From: an uncultured Carboxylicivirga sp.
GTDB taxonomy: Bacteria; Bacteroidota; Bacteroidia; Bacteroidales; Marinilabiliaceae
Reading direction: 5' to 3'
Length of the DNA: 64,000 nucleotides
NCBI GenBank assembly: GCA_947503525.1
Contig: CANNEA010000005.1
Coordinates: forward strand, 124,001 to 188,000
In this document: one piece after another, positions 46,218-55,476 of the stretch
Layout: every line of letters starts with the position of its first letter
How positions within the stretch are numbered: the stretch's first letter is position 1
Notes under the pieces: model-generated
The model's database searches: none
What the model saw: the letters and a program-made list of their open reading frames with translations, nothing else
Told to the model about the DNA's origin: nothing
Translations under genes and position numbers: made by a program

Positions 46218-47384
46218 TTATTTTAATTGAATTCTTAAATTACAAGCATGTCCCCTATGAACGCCGTCAACGGTTATGCCCAAAGCACCATATAAAAATG
46301 TTGGTACTCCATCTTCTACCAATAGTTGCGGACGTTCAACCTTATACTCTGTGTAGGTGCCATCCGTTTTTAGGATTCTACTTGGTAAAACAAGCGGGTA
46401 TTTTGATTGTACCCAATCATAGCCAGTATCTGATTCCATTAGAGCTAAAGCGCCCCGATCACCAGTAAATTTCCCTTTAATATCCGTAACAATAGCATAG
46501 TACTTTCCATCCTGACTCCATACGTATGGGTCTTCAGCTATCATATGCTCATCTTCCGAACCTTTCAGCTCAAAGATTGTCTCCGTATGTTTTTTAAATG
46601 GTCCTAAAGGATCATCAGCAAAGGCCACCATATAGCGTACTCGATCACCCCTGGAAACCTGCCAGCCCTCACTACTATTCATATCTACTGTTTTCCAACC
46701 CTCTTGCTTACCAACAGCTTTGTATACGGCAAATATTCTGCCATCAGGGGCAATATTTATAGCAGGATTGGACGTCATTAAGGCATCAGGAGCATTTAAA
46801 TCATCGCTCACATCAATTACAGGTTTTTCTAATCGCTCCCATGGCCCGGAAGGATTATCAGACCAAGCTACACCAATACGCTGATTGTTACGATAGATCC
46901 ACCAGTCCTTATTTTTCATTGAAGTGGGCTGTTTGGCTTTTACAGGAGATGTACATCCCATATAATACAAATAGTATTTTCCATCCTTTTTAAACACGGT
47001 AGGATTGTGGGTTGTGGTACCATCCCAAAATTGTTTTCCTCTGGCGGGTAAGGCTACATTCACATGTTCATAAGGCCCTTCGGCTTTATCGGCCACAGCA
47101 TAAGCCACTTCCGAATCAGTAACCCAAGCCATATGTCCCAGCTCATATTTCCAACGTGAATAGTACATGTGGTATTTACCATCGTAGCCATTCACCACCG
47201 AAGCTCCCCAGATGTGATAAGCAGGATTGATAAATTTATAGTCCTCCGGTACGGGTTGAACCATGGCGCCAAGATTTAATTCAGCCTCCCTTTTTGAATC
47301 CTGATGTCCATTACTTTTGTTTGCAGGTACTTTACATCCTAGCAACAGCAAAGCCATTAAAAAAAACAGAACTAGACGATTCAT
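46218..47384 (-). CDS. Beta-propeller glycoside hydrolase-like lipoprotein, paralogue
   Basis: The 388-residue lipoprotein (signal ending LLLLGC) is a third member of the operon's propeller group. It has GKYHMYYSRWKYELG, SEVAYAVADKAEGPY, THNPTVFKKDGKYYLYYMG, YRNNQRIGVAWSDNPSG, DALMTSNPAINIAPDG and IAEDPYIWSQDGKYYAIV. It has a small insertion around residues 235-255 (GWKTVDMNSSEGW) absent from the others. It is seven bases after the GH2 upstream start and four before the GH16 stop, so it is co-translated. Substrate unknown, presumed exo-acting on algal oligosaccharides. Confidence 0.75.
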   Translation of the reverse strand: MNRLVLFFLMALLLLGCKVPANKSNGHQDSKREAELNLGAMVQPVPEDYKFINPAYHIWGASVVNGYDGKYHMYYSRWKYELGHMAWVTDSEVAYAVADKAEGPYEHVNVALPARGKQFWDGTTTHNPTVFKKDGKYYLYYMGCTSPVKAKQPTSMKNKDWWIYRNNQRIGVAWSDNPSGPWERLEKPVIDVSDDLNAPDALMTSNPAINIAPDGRIFAVYKAVGKQEGWKTVDMNSSEGWQVSRGDRVRYMVAFADDPLGPFKKHTETIFELKGSEDEHMIAEDPYVWSQDGKYYAIVTDIKGKFTGDRGALALMESDTGYDWVQSKYPLVLPSRILKTDGTYTEYKVERPQLLVEDGVPTFLYGALGITVDGVHRGHACNLRIQLK

Positions 47385-47387
47385 AAC

Positions 47388-48857
47388 TTAGTGTCTTATA
47401 AACTTTCCAACATAGTGCTTTCCTGCTTCATTGTAATTTAGCAAATAGATGCCTTTCTCAAGATTAGTCACATTAACCATACCTGAATGATCGCATAGCT
47501 CCTTTTGAACAAGTTGACCAGACAAAGAGTATATGGAAACTTCCTGAGCCGATTTTATTTGATCTATTTGAATACTACTGTCAGCTGGATTAGGATAAAT
47601 ATTTACAACTTGTTTATTTTCTTTTATTCCCACTTGTTCCTTCTGCTCGTAATAGCATACATAATCTATTTTCATGCTTGTTCCATCAATGGCATCTGTT
47701 ACCGGACCTGACCATTCAATAATGGCTAAACTTAACCAAATAGGTGCTGCACTAAAACAAAATTCATTGGCTTCTCTACGAACTTCTTCACCATCAAAAT
47801 AAAACACAATTTCGTCCTCATCCCACTTAAGACCATAAGTGTGATAAACTGCCGCAAAGTTTTCATCGCCTGCTAAATCTAAGCTGGCCATTTTAACCCA
47901 CGTGGTTCCATCCCAATATTCAACTTTATAATCACTGATTAAAGCGGTCCATACATCGCCATCTTTCCATCCGTTGATAAATTGAATACAGCCAATCGTC
48001 TTCTCTTCAGGAAATTCAAACTCAATCCACTTTTCGCCTTCAGCCTGGCTCACCCAACTGGTTTGCAATACTTTTCCATCAACCATTCTGGATTTATCAA
48101 ATTCATCGCGATAGGTTCCACTCACTTTAATTTTTGTATCTCTGGCTCTCGCATAATTAATGAGTCCTGACACATCCGTATCTGCCGTTTCGGACATTAC
48201 ATCCGGGAAATTCCGATTATTATCGTTGTAAATTCTAAATTCTCTGATATGAAAATGAGCGCCGTTATTTGATGAAAATCGCACTTTAGTGGTGCTTACC
48301 GGTATTTCAAGCGAAAGGTTTACATCATGTGTAATACCAAAAACAAAAGATTTAGAGGAAGATGTATGTACTTCTCCCCAGTTATGAATATTGGTATTTA
48401 CTTCATTTGGGAAATGTCCTTCGTTAATATCTATTTCAAACTTCTCTCCTTCTTCAGGAGCTGCGCCACGTGTCATTAACCAAAAGGAATTGTTAGTTGC
48501 ACCAGCTGCGGCATATTTATATCGACATTCAAAGTAGCCATATTTGAACCATTCTTTGGTCCAGATATTACCGGCTGTCCACTCCTGTCCTCCTTTATTT
48601 TCCTTTCGCGCCTGTAATTCCAGCACGCCATCTTTCACAACAGCATTTTCTCGCCATCGGCTACAAAGTATGTGTCCGCTTGGGCCATTCTGACTTTCCC
48701 ATGCTTCATCCAATTGACTGTCCTCATAGTCAAAATCATCGCTCCAGGTGAGATGCCAGTTATCAGTTGTATCAATTTCGGAAGGTAATTGAGCATAGGC
48801 AGATAAAGCACTGCAAGAAAAAACAATTACAAAGATTATTTTATAAAACGTTTTCAT
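47388..48857 (-). CDS. GH16 endo-galactanase-like enzyme with an F5/8 type C domain inserted in the catalytic fold, T9SS-exported
   Basis: The 489-residue protein has a signal peptide (1-22) and GH16 jelly-roll part 1 (about 30-172). The catalytic strand FEIDINE has nucleophile E141, D143 and acid/base E146. Residues about 173-335 resemble a discoidin/F5/8 type C domain (EFRIYND, GKVLQTSWVSQAEGEKWIEFEFPEEKTIGCIQFINGW, DYKVEYWDGTTWVKM). GH16 resumes with VYHTYGLKWDEDEIVFYFDG (about 337-356) and ends near 403. Residues 410-489 are a T9SS sorting domain. GH16 enzymes with EIDxxE motifs include agarases, porphyranases and carrageenases; the operon favours agar or porphyran. It is the only endo-acting, surface-exported enzyme in the operon. 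Confidence 0.88.
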   Translation of the reverse strand: MKTFYKIIFVIVFSCSALSAYAQLPSEIDTTDNWHLTWSDDFDYEDSQLDEAWESQNGPSGHILCSRWRENAVVKDGVLELQARKENKGGQEWTAGNIWTKEWFKYGYFECRYKYAAAGATNNSFWLMTRGAAPEEGEKFEIDINEGHFPNEVNTNIHNWGEVHTSSSKSFVFGITHDVNLSLEIPVSTTKVRFSSNNGAHFHIREFRIYNDNNRNFPDVMSETADTDVSGLINYARARDTKIKVSGTYRDEFDKSRMVDGKVLQTSWVSQAEGEKWIEFEFPEEKTIGCIQFINGWKDGDVWTALISDYKVEYWDGTTWVKMASLDLAGDENFAAVYHTYGLKWDEDEIVFYFDGEEVRREANEFCFSAAPIWLSLAIIEWSGPVTDAIDGTSMKIDYVCYYEQKEQVGIKENKQVVNIYPNPADSSIQIDQIKSAQEVSIYSLSGQLVQKELCDHSGMVNVTNLEKGIYLLNYNEAGKHYVGKFIRH

Positions 48858-48867
48858 GCTTTAAAAA

Positions 48868-49935
48868 TTAATAGTTTACAACTGGTATCTGCACATTCCA
48901 TGATTGATAAACTCCATTGGCATCCAATGTATCGGCTGCACACATCAAGGTATGTGGTTTACCGTCTTTTAAAAACAATTGCGGACGCTCTAAATGTTTC
49001 ACTTTTTGCGTGCCATTCTCCCATTTAATTTGCATGGTCGAAACCAAAGCATTTTCACTTAATTTCCAATCAATACCATCTACAGATTCGAATAAGGCTA
49101 AGGACTGACCTGCCTTTGTAAAGGTTCCTCTAAAATCTTTAACAATGGCGTAAAGTTTTTCATCCTCTGTCCAGATATAAGGATCCTCGGCTGGAAAGTC
49201 GAAACCTTCGGCTGTAAAAACAGGATTAGGATATTTGGTAAACGGACCCGTTGGCGAATCAGCAAAAGCCACCATGTGAACGACTGGCCCACCACCAGGC
49301 AAAGGTCGTTTTTTGCCTACACATTTATAAACCAGAATGTATCTGCCATCAGGATGACGTGTAACTGATGGGTTAGCCATCATCAAAGCATCATGAGCCA
49401 GAGAATCTTCTGGCATTTCAATCAAAGGCTGATCAAAACGTTTCCAAGGGCCGTTGGGATGTTCAGCAACAGCTACACCAATACGTTGATTATTCCGGTG
49501 CGACCAATTATAGCCTTCCTTACGCACTACCCGGTCACCATTATTTCCAGTGTAGTAGATATAATACTTGCCATTAAACTTTTTTACTGTTGGATTATGC
49601 GTATTGTGACAATCCCAATACATCGAATCACGTTCCGGTAAGGCCACATCAAGATGTTTCCATGGACCTGTTGGTGAATCGGCCACCGCATGGGCAACTT
49701 CAGAATAAGTCAACCATGCATTAAAGTGATGCTTTTTAGGCCAACGGCTATAATACATATGATATTGTCCTTCTGCCTCAATAACACTTCCTCCCCATAT
49801 ATACCATTCATCATCTGAAAATCGAGCTGATTCTGGTACCTCACCTAACTCAATCTGATACGAATCCGGTGCCTTATTACTTTGACAGGAATTTAATAGA
49901 CTCAATACAAATATGAAAATTATTAGATTCTTCAT
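48868..49935 (-). CDS. Beta-propeller glycoside hydrolase-like lipoprotein, paralogue
   Basis: The 355-residue lipoprotein (signal ending SLLNSC) has the full set of group motifs: GQYHMYYSRWPKK, YSEVAHAVADSPTGPW, THNPTVKKFNGKYYIYYTG, HRNNQRIGVAVAEHPNG, DALMMANPSVTRHPDG and FPAEDPYIWTEDEK. It is the first and most compact of the four paralogues in transcription order, ten bases upstream of the GH16 gene. It is most like the protein at 40163. GH43/GH117-like superfamily; substrate not known. Confidence 0.75.
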   Translation of the reverse strand: MKNLIIFIFVLSLLNSCQSNKAPDSYQIELGEVPESARFSDDEWYIWGGSVIEAEGQYHMYYSRWPKKHHFNAWLTYSEVAHAVADSPTGPWKHLDVALPERDSMYWDCHNTHNPTVKKFNGKYYIYYTGNNGDRVVRKEGYNWSHRNNQRIGVAVAEHPNGPWKRFDQPLIEMPEDSLAHDALMMANPSVTRHPDGRYILVYKCVGKKRPLPGGGPVVHMVAFADSPTGPFTKYPNPVFTAEGFDFPAEDPYIWTEDEKLYAIVKDFRGTFTKAGQSLALFESVDGIDWKLSENALVSTMQIKWENGTQKVKHLERPQLFLKDGKPHTLMCAADTLDANGVYQSWNVQIPVVNY

Positions 49936-49962
49936 TTCAATTGTTTTATAAGTAATTTAAAA

Positions 49963-52239
49963 CTATTGGATCACAACTTGATATACTGCAACCGGGTTGC
50001 CCGACTCTAAAGGTTTAAATACAATCCTTAATGAATCGGCACTTATGGCTTTATCCAGCTGTATCTTATTAATAGTTTGGTAATTATTTTCTTTTCTATA
50101 AACCAGATTCCCTTTACCATCAATAATATCGTAGTCTCGAACAACAAAGGGCTGCACATGCTCATAATGCCCCATCTGAACTGATTCCATGGCATGGTCG
50201 TAATCTGTATCAAAGAATAAAATAATCGAATTGATTTCTTGCGCCTCATTCCACTTAAGGTCAAGTGTTGGACTTTTATCTTCAAAATCAGCCACCCAGG
50301 CGTTGGAGCCAAGCCAAGGTCGGACATAGCCATTGGTGATACTCTCAACGGCAAAGTCCTTAACAGCAGGTGAAATATTAAGTGCCAGATTCTGCCCATT
50401 GGGACGACGAAGAGGCGTATAAAAATCAAAGCTATGAACGCCGATATCTGCAGGTGGTGTTTGTTTGCCGGTATTGCTTACCTTGGCATTTTCAGTATTA
50501 AAAACCGAAACCACACCTGTAAGCAACTGATCACTTAATTGTACACTTACTTTTTCATTTTTTAATAAGATAAGAAAGGCATACTGATTATCAGGAATTG
50601 CTTCTGAGAATTCAAACTTCACCTTTTGTTCTCCTGCCTTAATTTGTTGGCATACACTTTGTAAAATAAGGTTAGGCGTGTAATTCTCCTTCTTATCACT
50701 TAAGCGTATTTCTGCACTTAATTCACATGCATCCTCTGCTTTTATACTAAACTCAACCGTATATTTCTCCCCTTTCTGAAGGGGCAGTAACTGCGCTGCT
50801 GCTCTTTCTAATTTAAACCAGGCATCACATGAAGGTAAATAATTTAATTGCAACTCTGAACTGGCACTTACTTTAGCTGAATTCAGAAGGTTAGCCCCTG
50901 TATAAGCTACATTTGGAATACCTTGACCACTTAGGCTTAGTTTATCCTGCAAGGTTGTTAGTAATCTTCCGCTTATTAAATCGGCAGGCATGGCATTTTG
51001 TTGTTTACACACGGCTACTGCCATTCCAACTGCCTGACCTCCATGGGCACAGGTAGTCATAACCCTAGTGGTACCAAAGGCAATATGAGAGGCACTAATA
51101 ATACGTCCTGCTAAAAAGAGGTTGGTAATGTTTTTACTAACAAAACTACGGTAAGGAATTTGATATACGCCTTTACCATGCCACTGTGTACAACTTGCTC
51201 CAGTGGTATAAACACCTTCCACATCATGATGATCAACTGCCCATCCTCCAAACGATACAGCATCATCAAACTGGGTTTGATCAATCACATCATTTTGTGT
51301 CATCATGTAGTGTCCCTCAAAACGTCGACTCTCGCGTTTGCCAGGAATGGTTCCTACCCATTCCAATGTCATCGTTTCTGCCTCAGGGAACTCACCTGAG
51401 TTTTTTATGTAGTCCCATACGCCATATACTACCTTCCACAATTCATCCTTAACCAGTTCTGAATCATGAATGGTATCCATTTTACCGCCATACTCCAACC
51501 ACCAAAAGCTGCATCCTTCATCTTTACTTTTAATGGAGCGGTATTTTGGAATTTGTGTAATATCCCTCAAAGCAAAATCCGGTGCCACATATTTTACCGG
51601 TTTACCCACATCTTTGCTGTAGAAAAAGATACTATGTCCCAAAAGTTCATTATTGGCTTCTTCAGGAGCCATCATTTCATTAAACTCAGCCTTGGCCTCT
51701 TGTCCTATCCGAAAGGCAGCACCAGCCTGAAAGCCCACTATACCATCACCTGTGGCATCACAAAACAAATCACCTTTAATAATATAATTAGTTGATGTTT
51801 GCGAACAGAAGGCCTCTACAGCCTTAATGGTATTCTCATTTGCTTTTATTGTATTAAAAATTGCCGTATTTAGGAGTAATGTAATATTGGATTCTCTCTT
51901 AACAAAATCCAATAATACCATATCAAACAGAACCGGATTACCTTCTTTATTCCGGTAAGTGTTTTCCACAAGAATCTCATCAATCAATCCACCTTCACGA
52001 GCCCAACGGTTATTGTTTCCCATATGCGATGTGGCACCCAAGGCCCACAAACGCACTTCACTTGAGGCATTACCTCCAAGCACAGGTCGGTCCTGAATCA
52101 TCACAACCTTTACTCCCTCACGCGCAGCTGTTACCGCAGCACACACACCAGATAAGCCTCCTCCACAAACCACAAGTTCTGCTTCAAGTTCAATGCTTCG
52201 GTTTTTTCTGACTTTATTTTCAAATTCTTGTTTAATCAT
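49963..52239 (-). CDS. FAD-dependent oxidoreductase with C-terminal discoidin-like domain
   Basis: The 758-residue protein opens with an FAD-binding Rossmann motif (ELVVCGGGLSGVCAAVTAAREG, about 20-41) followed by RPVLGGNASSEVR. This is the pattern of the FAD_oxidored (PF12831) group often found in carbohydrate loci. Residues about 455-600 are beta-rich, and the last 130 (SPAVKDFAVESITNGYVRP, TLDLKWNEAQEINSIILFF) look like an F5/8 type C sugar-binding domain. No signal peptide is evident, so cytosolic location is likely. It might oxidise a liberated sugar or a modified residue. The substrate is unknown. It is second in the operon, after the symporter. Confidence 0.78.
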   Translation of the reverse strand: MIKQEFENKVRKNRSIELEAELVVCGGGLSGVCAAVTAAREGVKVVMIQDRPVLGGNASSEVRLWALGATSHMGNNNRWAREGGLIDEILVENTYRNKEGNPVLFDMVLLDFVKRESNITLLLNTAIFNTIKANENTIKAVEAFCSQTSTNYIIKGDLFCDATGDGIVGFQAGAAFRIGQEAKAEFNEMMAPEEANNELLGHSIFFYSKDVGKPVKYVAPDFALRDITQIPKYRSIKSKDEGCSFWWLEYGGKMDTIHDSELVKDELWKVVYGVWDYIKNSGEFPEAETMTLEWVGTIPGKRESRRFEGHYMMTQNDVIDQTQFDDAVSFGGWAVDHHDVEGVYTTGASCTQWHGKGVYQIPYRSFVSKNITNLFLAGRIISASHIAFGTTRVMTTCAHGGQAVGMAVAVCKQQNAMPADLISGRLLTTLQDKLSLSGQGIPNVAYTGANLLNSAKVSASSELQLNYLPSCDAWFKLERAAAQLLPLQKGEKYTVEFSIKAEDACELSAEIRLSDKKENYTPNLILQSVCQQIKAGEQKVKFEFSEAIPDNQYAFLILLKNEKVSVQLSDQLLTGVVSVFNTENAKVSNTGKQTPPADIGVHSFDFYTPLRRPNGQNLALNISPAVKDFAVESITNGYVRPWLGSNAWVADFEDKSPTLDLKWNEAQEINSIILFFDTDYDHAMESVQMGHYEHVQPFVVRDYDIIDGKGNLVYRKENNYQTINKIQLDKAISADSLRIVFKPLESGNPVAVYQVVIQ

Positions 52240-52266
52240 TACGCTTCAATTTTGGCTTAAGCTTGT

Positions 52267-53913
52267 TTACTGTTTGGTGTCTTTTTTATTCTTCAAATAC
52301 ATGACTATTCCAAGAGCAAGGATGACAGCTGCAACACCCATTATTAATAATCTTGATCCGTCAGCTGCCAGGCCAAGGAAGCCTAATAATAGACCAACAG
52401 CTATAATACCTATTGACATGACTTTAACACCATGTGTATTGGCTTCTGCCGACTCAACACTTTGTTCTTCTTCGATTTCTTCCGGTGTATCTTCAATGTA
52501 TTTATAACCCTTGGCTTTATTAATAATTTCAAACACCAGCAATATGCAAATAGGAAGTGCTACACCTAATATCATTTCATTGGCACGACTTAGAGATATT
52601 CCAAATAATGCCGGAGCGATAAACTTCATAAAAAGATTAATGGCCAAACTGCTAATGGTGGTAAACAATACCGAAAAACCGGTCTGACGTTTGGAAAATA
52701 AGGTCCAAAGCGGAGGTAAAAACATAGCAGCTCCGGTTAAGGACGCAATGGTTAGTATTACATTAACGATGCCTCCCATATATGGTACTAATAAGGCGAT
52801 GATGATCGTTAATACTCCAAAACCTAAGGTGGCTAATTTTCCAATCTTTACCAGATCTCTATCACTGGTATCTGGAAACAAGCGTTTATAAATATCATTG
52901 GTAATAACACCAGCTGAAATATTAAGAGTGGTATTAATTGAACTTGAAGTAGCAAACACCATCCCGCCTACTATTAAGCCCAACATACCAACCGGTAGAA
53001 CCGTTTTACACATCAACATATAAGCTTCCTCACTTTCGTTACCGATTAAACCCGGGTCAACAATACGGTATAACATTGGGGGCAACATCCATAACAATGG
53101 ACTAATGGTATAAAGCAAGCCAAACATCCAACCTACTTTCTTGGCATCCTTTGGAGTTGCTACCGTAGTGTAACGCTGCACAAAAGCCCAATTACCAGCA
53201 ATAAAAAAGAGGTTATATAAACCAAAGGCCATTAAAAAGCCCCATGAATATTCGCCACCGCTCAATTCCATAAAACCTTCAGGTGCTTTAGCTAAAAAGG
53301 TCTCAAAACCACCCACATGATCCAAAGCCAAAGGCACAACAATAATTACGGCTGCCAACAAAACAATAAACTGAAGGACTCCGGTGACAACCACAGCCCA
53401 TAATCCGCCCACGGCTGTATAAATGGCCATAATGGCTCCAATCAAGATAATACTATAGGCGGCAGGAAATCCAGACCATACTTCCACAATTTTAGCTACC
53501 GGATATAGAAAACCTCCAGCCGTAAAAATGGATACTCCCAAAAATAATATGGTGTAGGTCTTTTGTACTTCCAAGCCTAAACGTTTGGTTATAAATTCAG
53601 CAACAGTCAGAATTTTAGCCTTCTGCCATTTGGGGGCAATCCAAATTCCGATAATAATGCCTGCAATACACATAGTCCATTGTATGGATACCGCCACCAT
53701 TCCATCAGCATAAGCAATGGCACCCCATACCACAAAGGTACCCGCAGAGAAAAAACTCATAAATAATGAAAGGCCATTCATCCACCAAGGCACCGCACCA
53801 TCGGCTGCAAAAAACGATTTCATATTATTGCCCGATGCCTTGGAGAATGCCATTCCGGTCATAAAGACAATTAGCATAAAAAGCACTATGGCGAGGATAT
53901 CAATTACATTCAT
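52267..53913 (-). CDS. Sodium:solute symporter (SSS family)
   Basis: The 548-residue inner-membrane protein has about 13 to 14 hydrophobic helices and SSS-type segments (WWMNGLSLFMSFFSAGTFVVWG, AIYTAVGGLWAVVVTGVLQF, TSSSINTTLNISAGVITNDIY). It takes up a small solute with sodium, probably the monosaccharides released in the periplasm (galactose or anhydrogalactose). It is the first gene of the LacI-controlled operon, 27 bases upstream of the oxidoreductase gene, and no SusCD porin is encoded in this operon. The exact substrate cannot be read from sequence. Confidence 0.93.
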   Translation of the reverse strand: MNVIDILAIVLFMLIVFMTGMAFSKASGNNMKSFFAADGAVPWWMNGLSLFMSFFSAGTFVVWGAIAYADGMVAVSIQWTMCIAGIIIGIWIAPKWQKAKILTVAEFITKRLGLEVQKTYTILFLGVSIFTAGGFLYPVAKIVEVWSGFPAAYSIILIGAIMAIYTAVGGLWAVVVTGVLQFIVLLAAVIIVVPLALDHVGGFETFLAKAPEGFMELSGGEYSWGFLMAFGLYNLFFIAGNWAFVQRYTTVATPKDAKKVGWMFGLLYTISPLLWMLPPMLYRIVDPGLIGNESEEAYMLMCKTVLPVGMLGLIVGGMVFATSSSINTTLNISAGVITNDIYKRLFPDTSDRDLVKIGKLATLGFGVLTIIIALLVPYMGGIVNVILTIASLTGAAMFLPPLWTLFSKRQTGFSVLFTTISSLAINLFMKFIAPALFGISLSRANEMILGVALPICILLVFEIINKAKGYKYIEDTPEEIEEEQSVESAEANTHGVKVMSIGIIAVGLLLGFLGLAADGSRLLIMGVAAVILALGIVMYLKNKKDTKQ

Positions 53914-54011
53914 TATCTGGATATATTACTTAGTTAGCAAAATGATACAACAAAAGAAGCATAAGCACAAAGCAACTGCAAGGTTTGTTAGATAAATCAA
54001 GCCTAAAATCC

Positions 54012-54027
54012 TCGGAAACGTTTCCGA
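54012..54027. promoter_or_regulatory. LacI-family operator in the divergent control region
   Basis: TCGGAAACGTTTCCGA is a perfect 16-base palindrome with the central CG typical of LacI/GalR operators. It lies 99 bases before the symporter ATG and 155 before the regulator ATG. It is the obvious site for repression of the minus-strand operon. Confidence 0.75.
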
Positions 54028-54130
54028 AAATATTTTCTCAAATTAATTCATTTAGAACGTTATGCCCTGACATCATTACCATTAGAATAATGCAACTAGC
54101 GAAACACTTAGGATATGATGATTTTTATTT

Positions 54131-54166
54131 TCGGAAATTTTTAGACCTTTGCTGATCTATTTCCGA
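54131..54166. promoter_or_regulatory. Second, spaced pair of LacI-type half-sites before the regulator gene
   Basis: TCGGAAAT (54131-54138) and its complement ATTTCCGA (54159-54166) repeat the outer bases of the palindrome at 54012 but with a 20-base spacer. They end 15 bases from the regulator start codon, so they may serve autoregulation or loop formation with the main operator. Confidence 0.4.
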
Positions 54167-54181
54167 TTATAATCTATAAAT

Positions 54182-55198
54182 ATGAAGAAAGTAACCATCA
54201 AAGATGTCGCTGCTCAATTGGGTGTTTCGGTATCAACCATTTCAAGGGCTTTTAACGATAAGTACGATATAAAAAAGGAAACCCGTGAGCGCATAATGGC
54301 TCAGGCAAAAGAATTGGGATATAATCCTAATCCCATTGCCCAAAAGCTGCAACAGAATAAAACTAACAACATTGGTGTGGTGGTGCCTGAATTTCGTAAT
54401 GCATTCTTTCCGGATGTGATTACAGGCATTCAGGATATCCTGATTCCCAAAGGTTACCAGGTACTCATTATGCAATCGAATGAGAATGCTGAAACAGAAC
54501 TGGGCAATGTAAAAACATTGTACAACAACATGGTAGATGGTTTAATAATTTCCTTCAGTGCTGATACGCAAAAGGTGAATTATTATAAAGATTTATTGGA
54601 AAAAGATTTCCCAATCGTGCAATTCAATCGGATAATTGACAAACTACAAACCCCTAAAGTGGTATTGGACGACTATGCCTGGGCATTCATGGCCACAGAG
54701 CACCTTATACTTCAGGGCTACAAAAACATTGTTCACTTCAAAGGACCTAAGTTCTTGTCTTTCTCACTGGCTCGACTCAAAGGCTTTAAAGATGCCATGC
54801 ATAAACACAAGCTTTTATGCTGTGATGCACAAATCATTGATGTGCATGGACTTGACATAAACGATGGAAAACAAGGTATGCAAATGTTGATTGATAAGAA
54901 GCAACTGCCGGATGCCATCTTTGCTGTTAATGACCCGGTTGCTTTGGGGGCCATGATGGTAATGAAAGCTAACAACATTGAAATTCCCGACGAAATAGGA
55001 ATCGTTGGTTTTTCTGAATCACGCTTGTCTGATGTGATTGAACCATCCCTTACGACAATCAAACAGCCCACCTTTGAAATGGGACAAACAGCAGCTAAAC
55101 TGCTTTTGCAAGAATTGGAGAGTGGTATTCGTGTTTCGCAGCGTATTAAATTAAGTGGCAGCTTTAAAATTAAACAATCATCGGTTCGATTAAGGTAA
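54182..55198 (+). CDS. LacI/GalR family transcriptional regulator
   Basis: The 338-residue protein has the classic N-terminal HTH (VTIKDVAAQLGVSVSTISRAFNDKYDIKKETRERI, residues about 3-38) and hinge (YNPNPIAQKLQQNKTNNIGVVVPEF). A periplasmic-binding-protein-like effector domain follows, including AIFAVNDPVALGAMMVMKANNIEIPDEIGIVGFSESRLS. It is divergent from the catabolic operon and very likely represses it until a galactan-derived sugar binds. The perfect operator at 54012 supports this. The next gene is unrelated, so it is probably monocistronic. Confidence 0.94.
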   Translation: MKKVTIKDVAAQLGVSVSTISRAFNDKYDIKKETRERIMAQAKELGYNPNPIAQKLQQNKTNNIGVVVPEFRNAFFPDVITGIQDILIPKGYQVLIMQSNENAETELGNVKTLYNNMVDGLIISFSADTQKVNYYKDLLEKDFPIVQFNRIIDKLQTPKVVLDDYAWAFMATEHLILQGYKNIVHFKGPKFLSFSLARLKGFKDAMHKHKLLCCDAQIIDVHGLDINDGKQGMQMLIDKKQLPDAIFAVNDPVALGAMMVMKANNIEIPDEIGIVGFSESRLSDVIEPSLTTIKQPTFEMGQTAAKLLLQELESGIRVSQRIKLSGSFKIKQSSVRLR

Positions 55199-55476
55199 TG
55201 ACTTGTATAAATTGATAGTTATTTATCAGTTATAGATATTTCACTTTAAGTATTAAATAGTTTACTTGACTATACTAACATAAATAATTATTAAATATGG
55301 ATTTATATCCTTTATATTAAGATTTAAATTTAAAGGAAAGAAATTACACTTTAAGTGATTCAGATTTAAATTGGTGGGAGACGAACTGTACTTTAAGCGA
55401 AGAATATTTTGTAATTGACATTAATAATTTACTTCACGATATTAGGTATTGACTTATAATACCTAAATATTTGATT
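55199..55476. promoter_or_regulatory. Control region of the XRE gene with inverted-repeat operator
   Basis: A perfect inverted repeat TTAGGTATT (55442-55450) and AATACCTAA (55458-55466), seven bases apart, ends ten bases before the XRE start codon. It probably serves as an autoregulatory operator. Upstream, CACTTTAAG/TACTTTAAG occurs three times (about 55242, 55347 and 55389). No gene is present. Confidence 0.45.

Noticed and set aside
53717-53995. Plus-strand ORF opposite the start of the symporter gene
   Set aside because: It lies antisense to a clear SSS transporter start and has no recognisable product; it is a shadow of the real gene.
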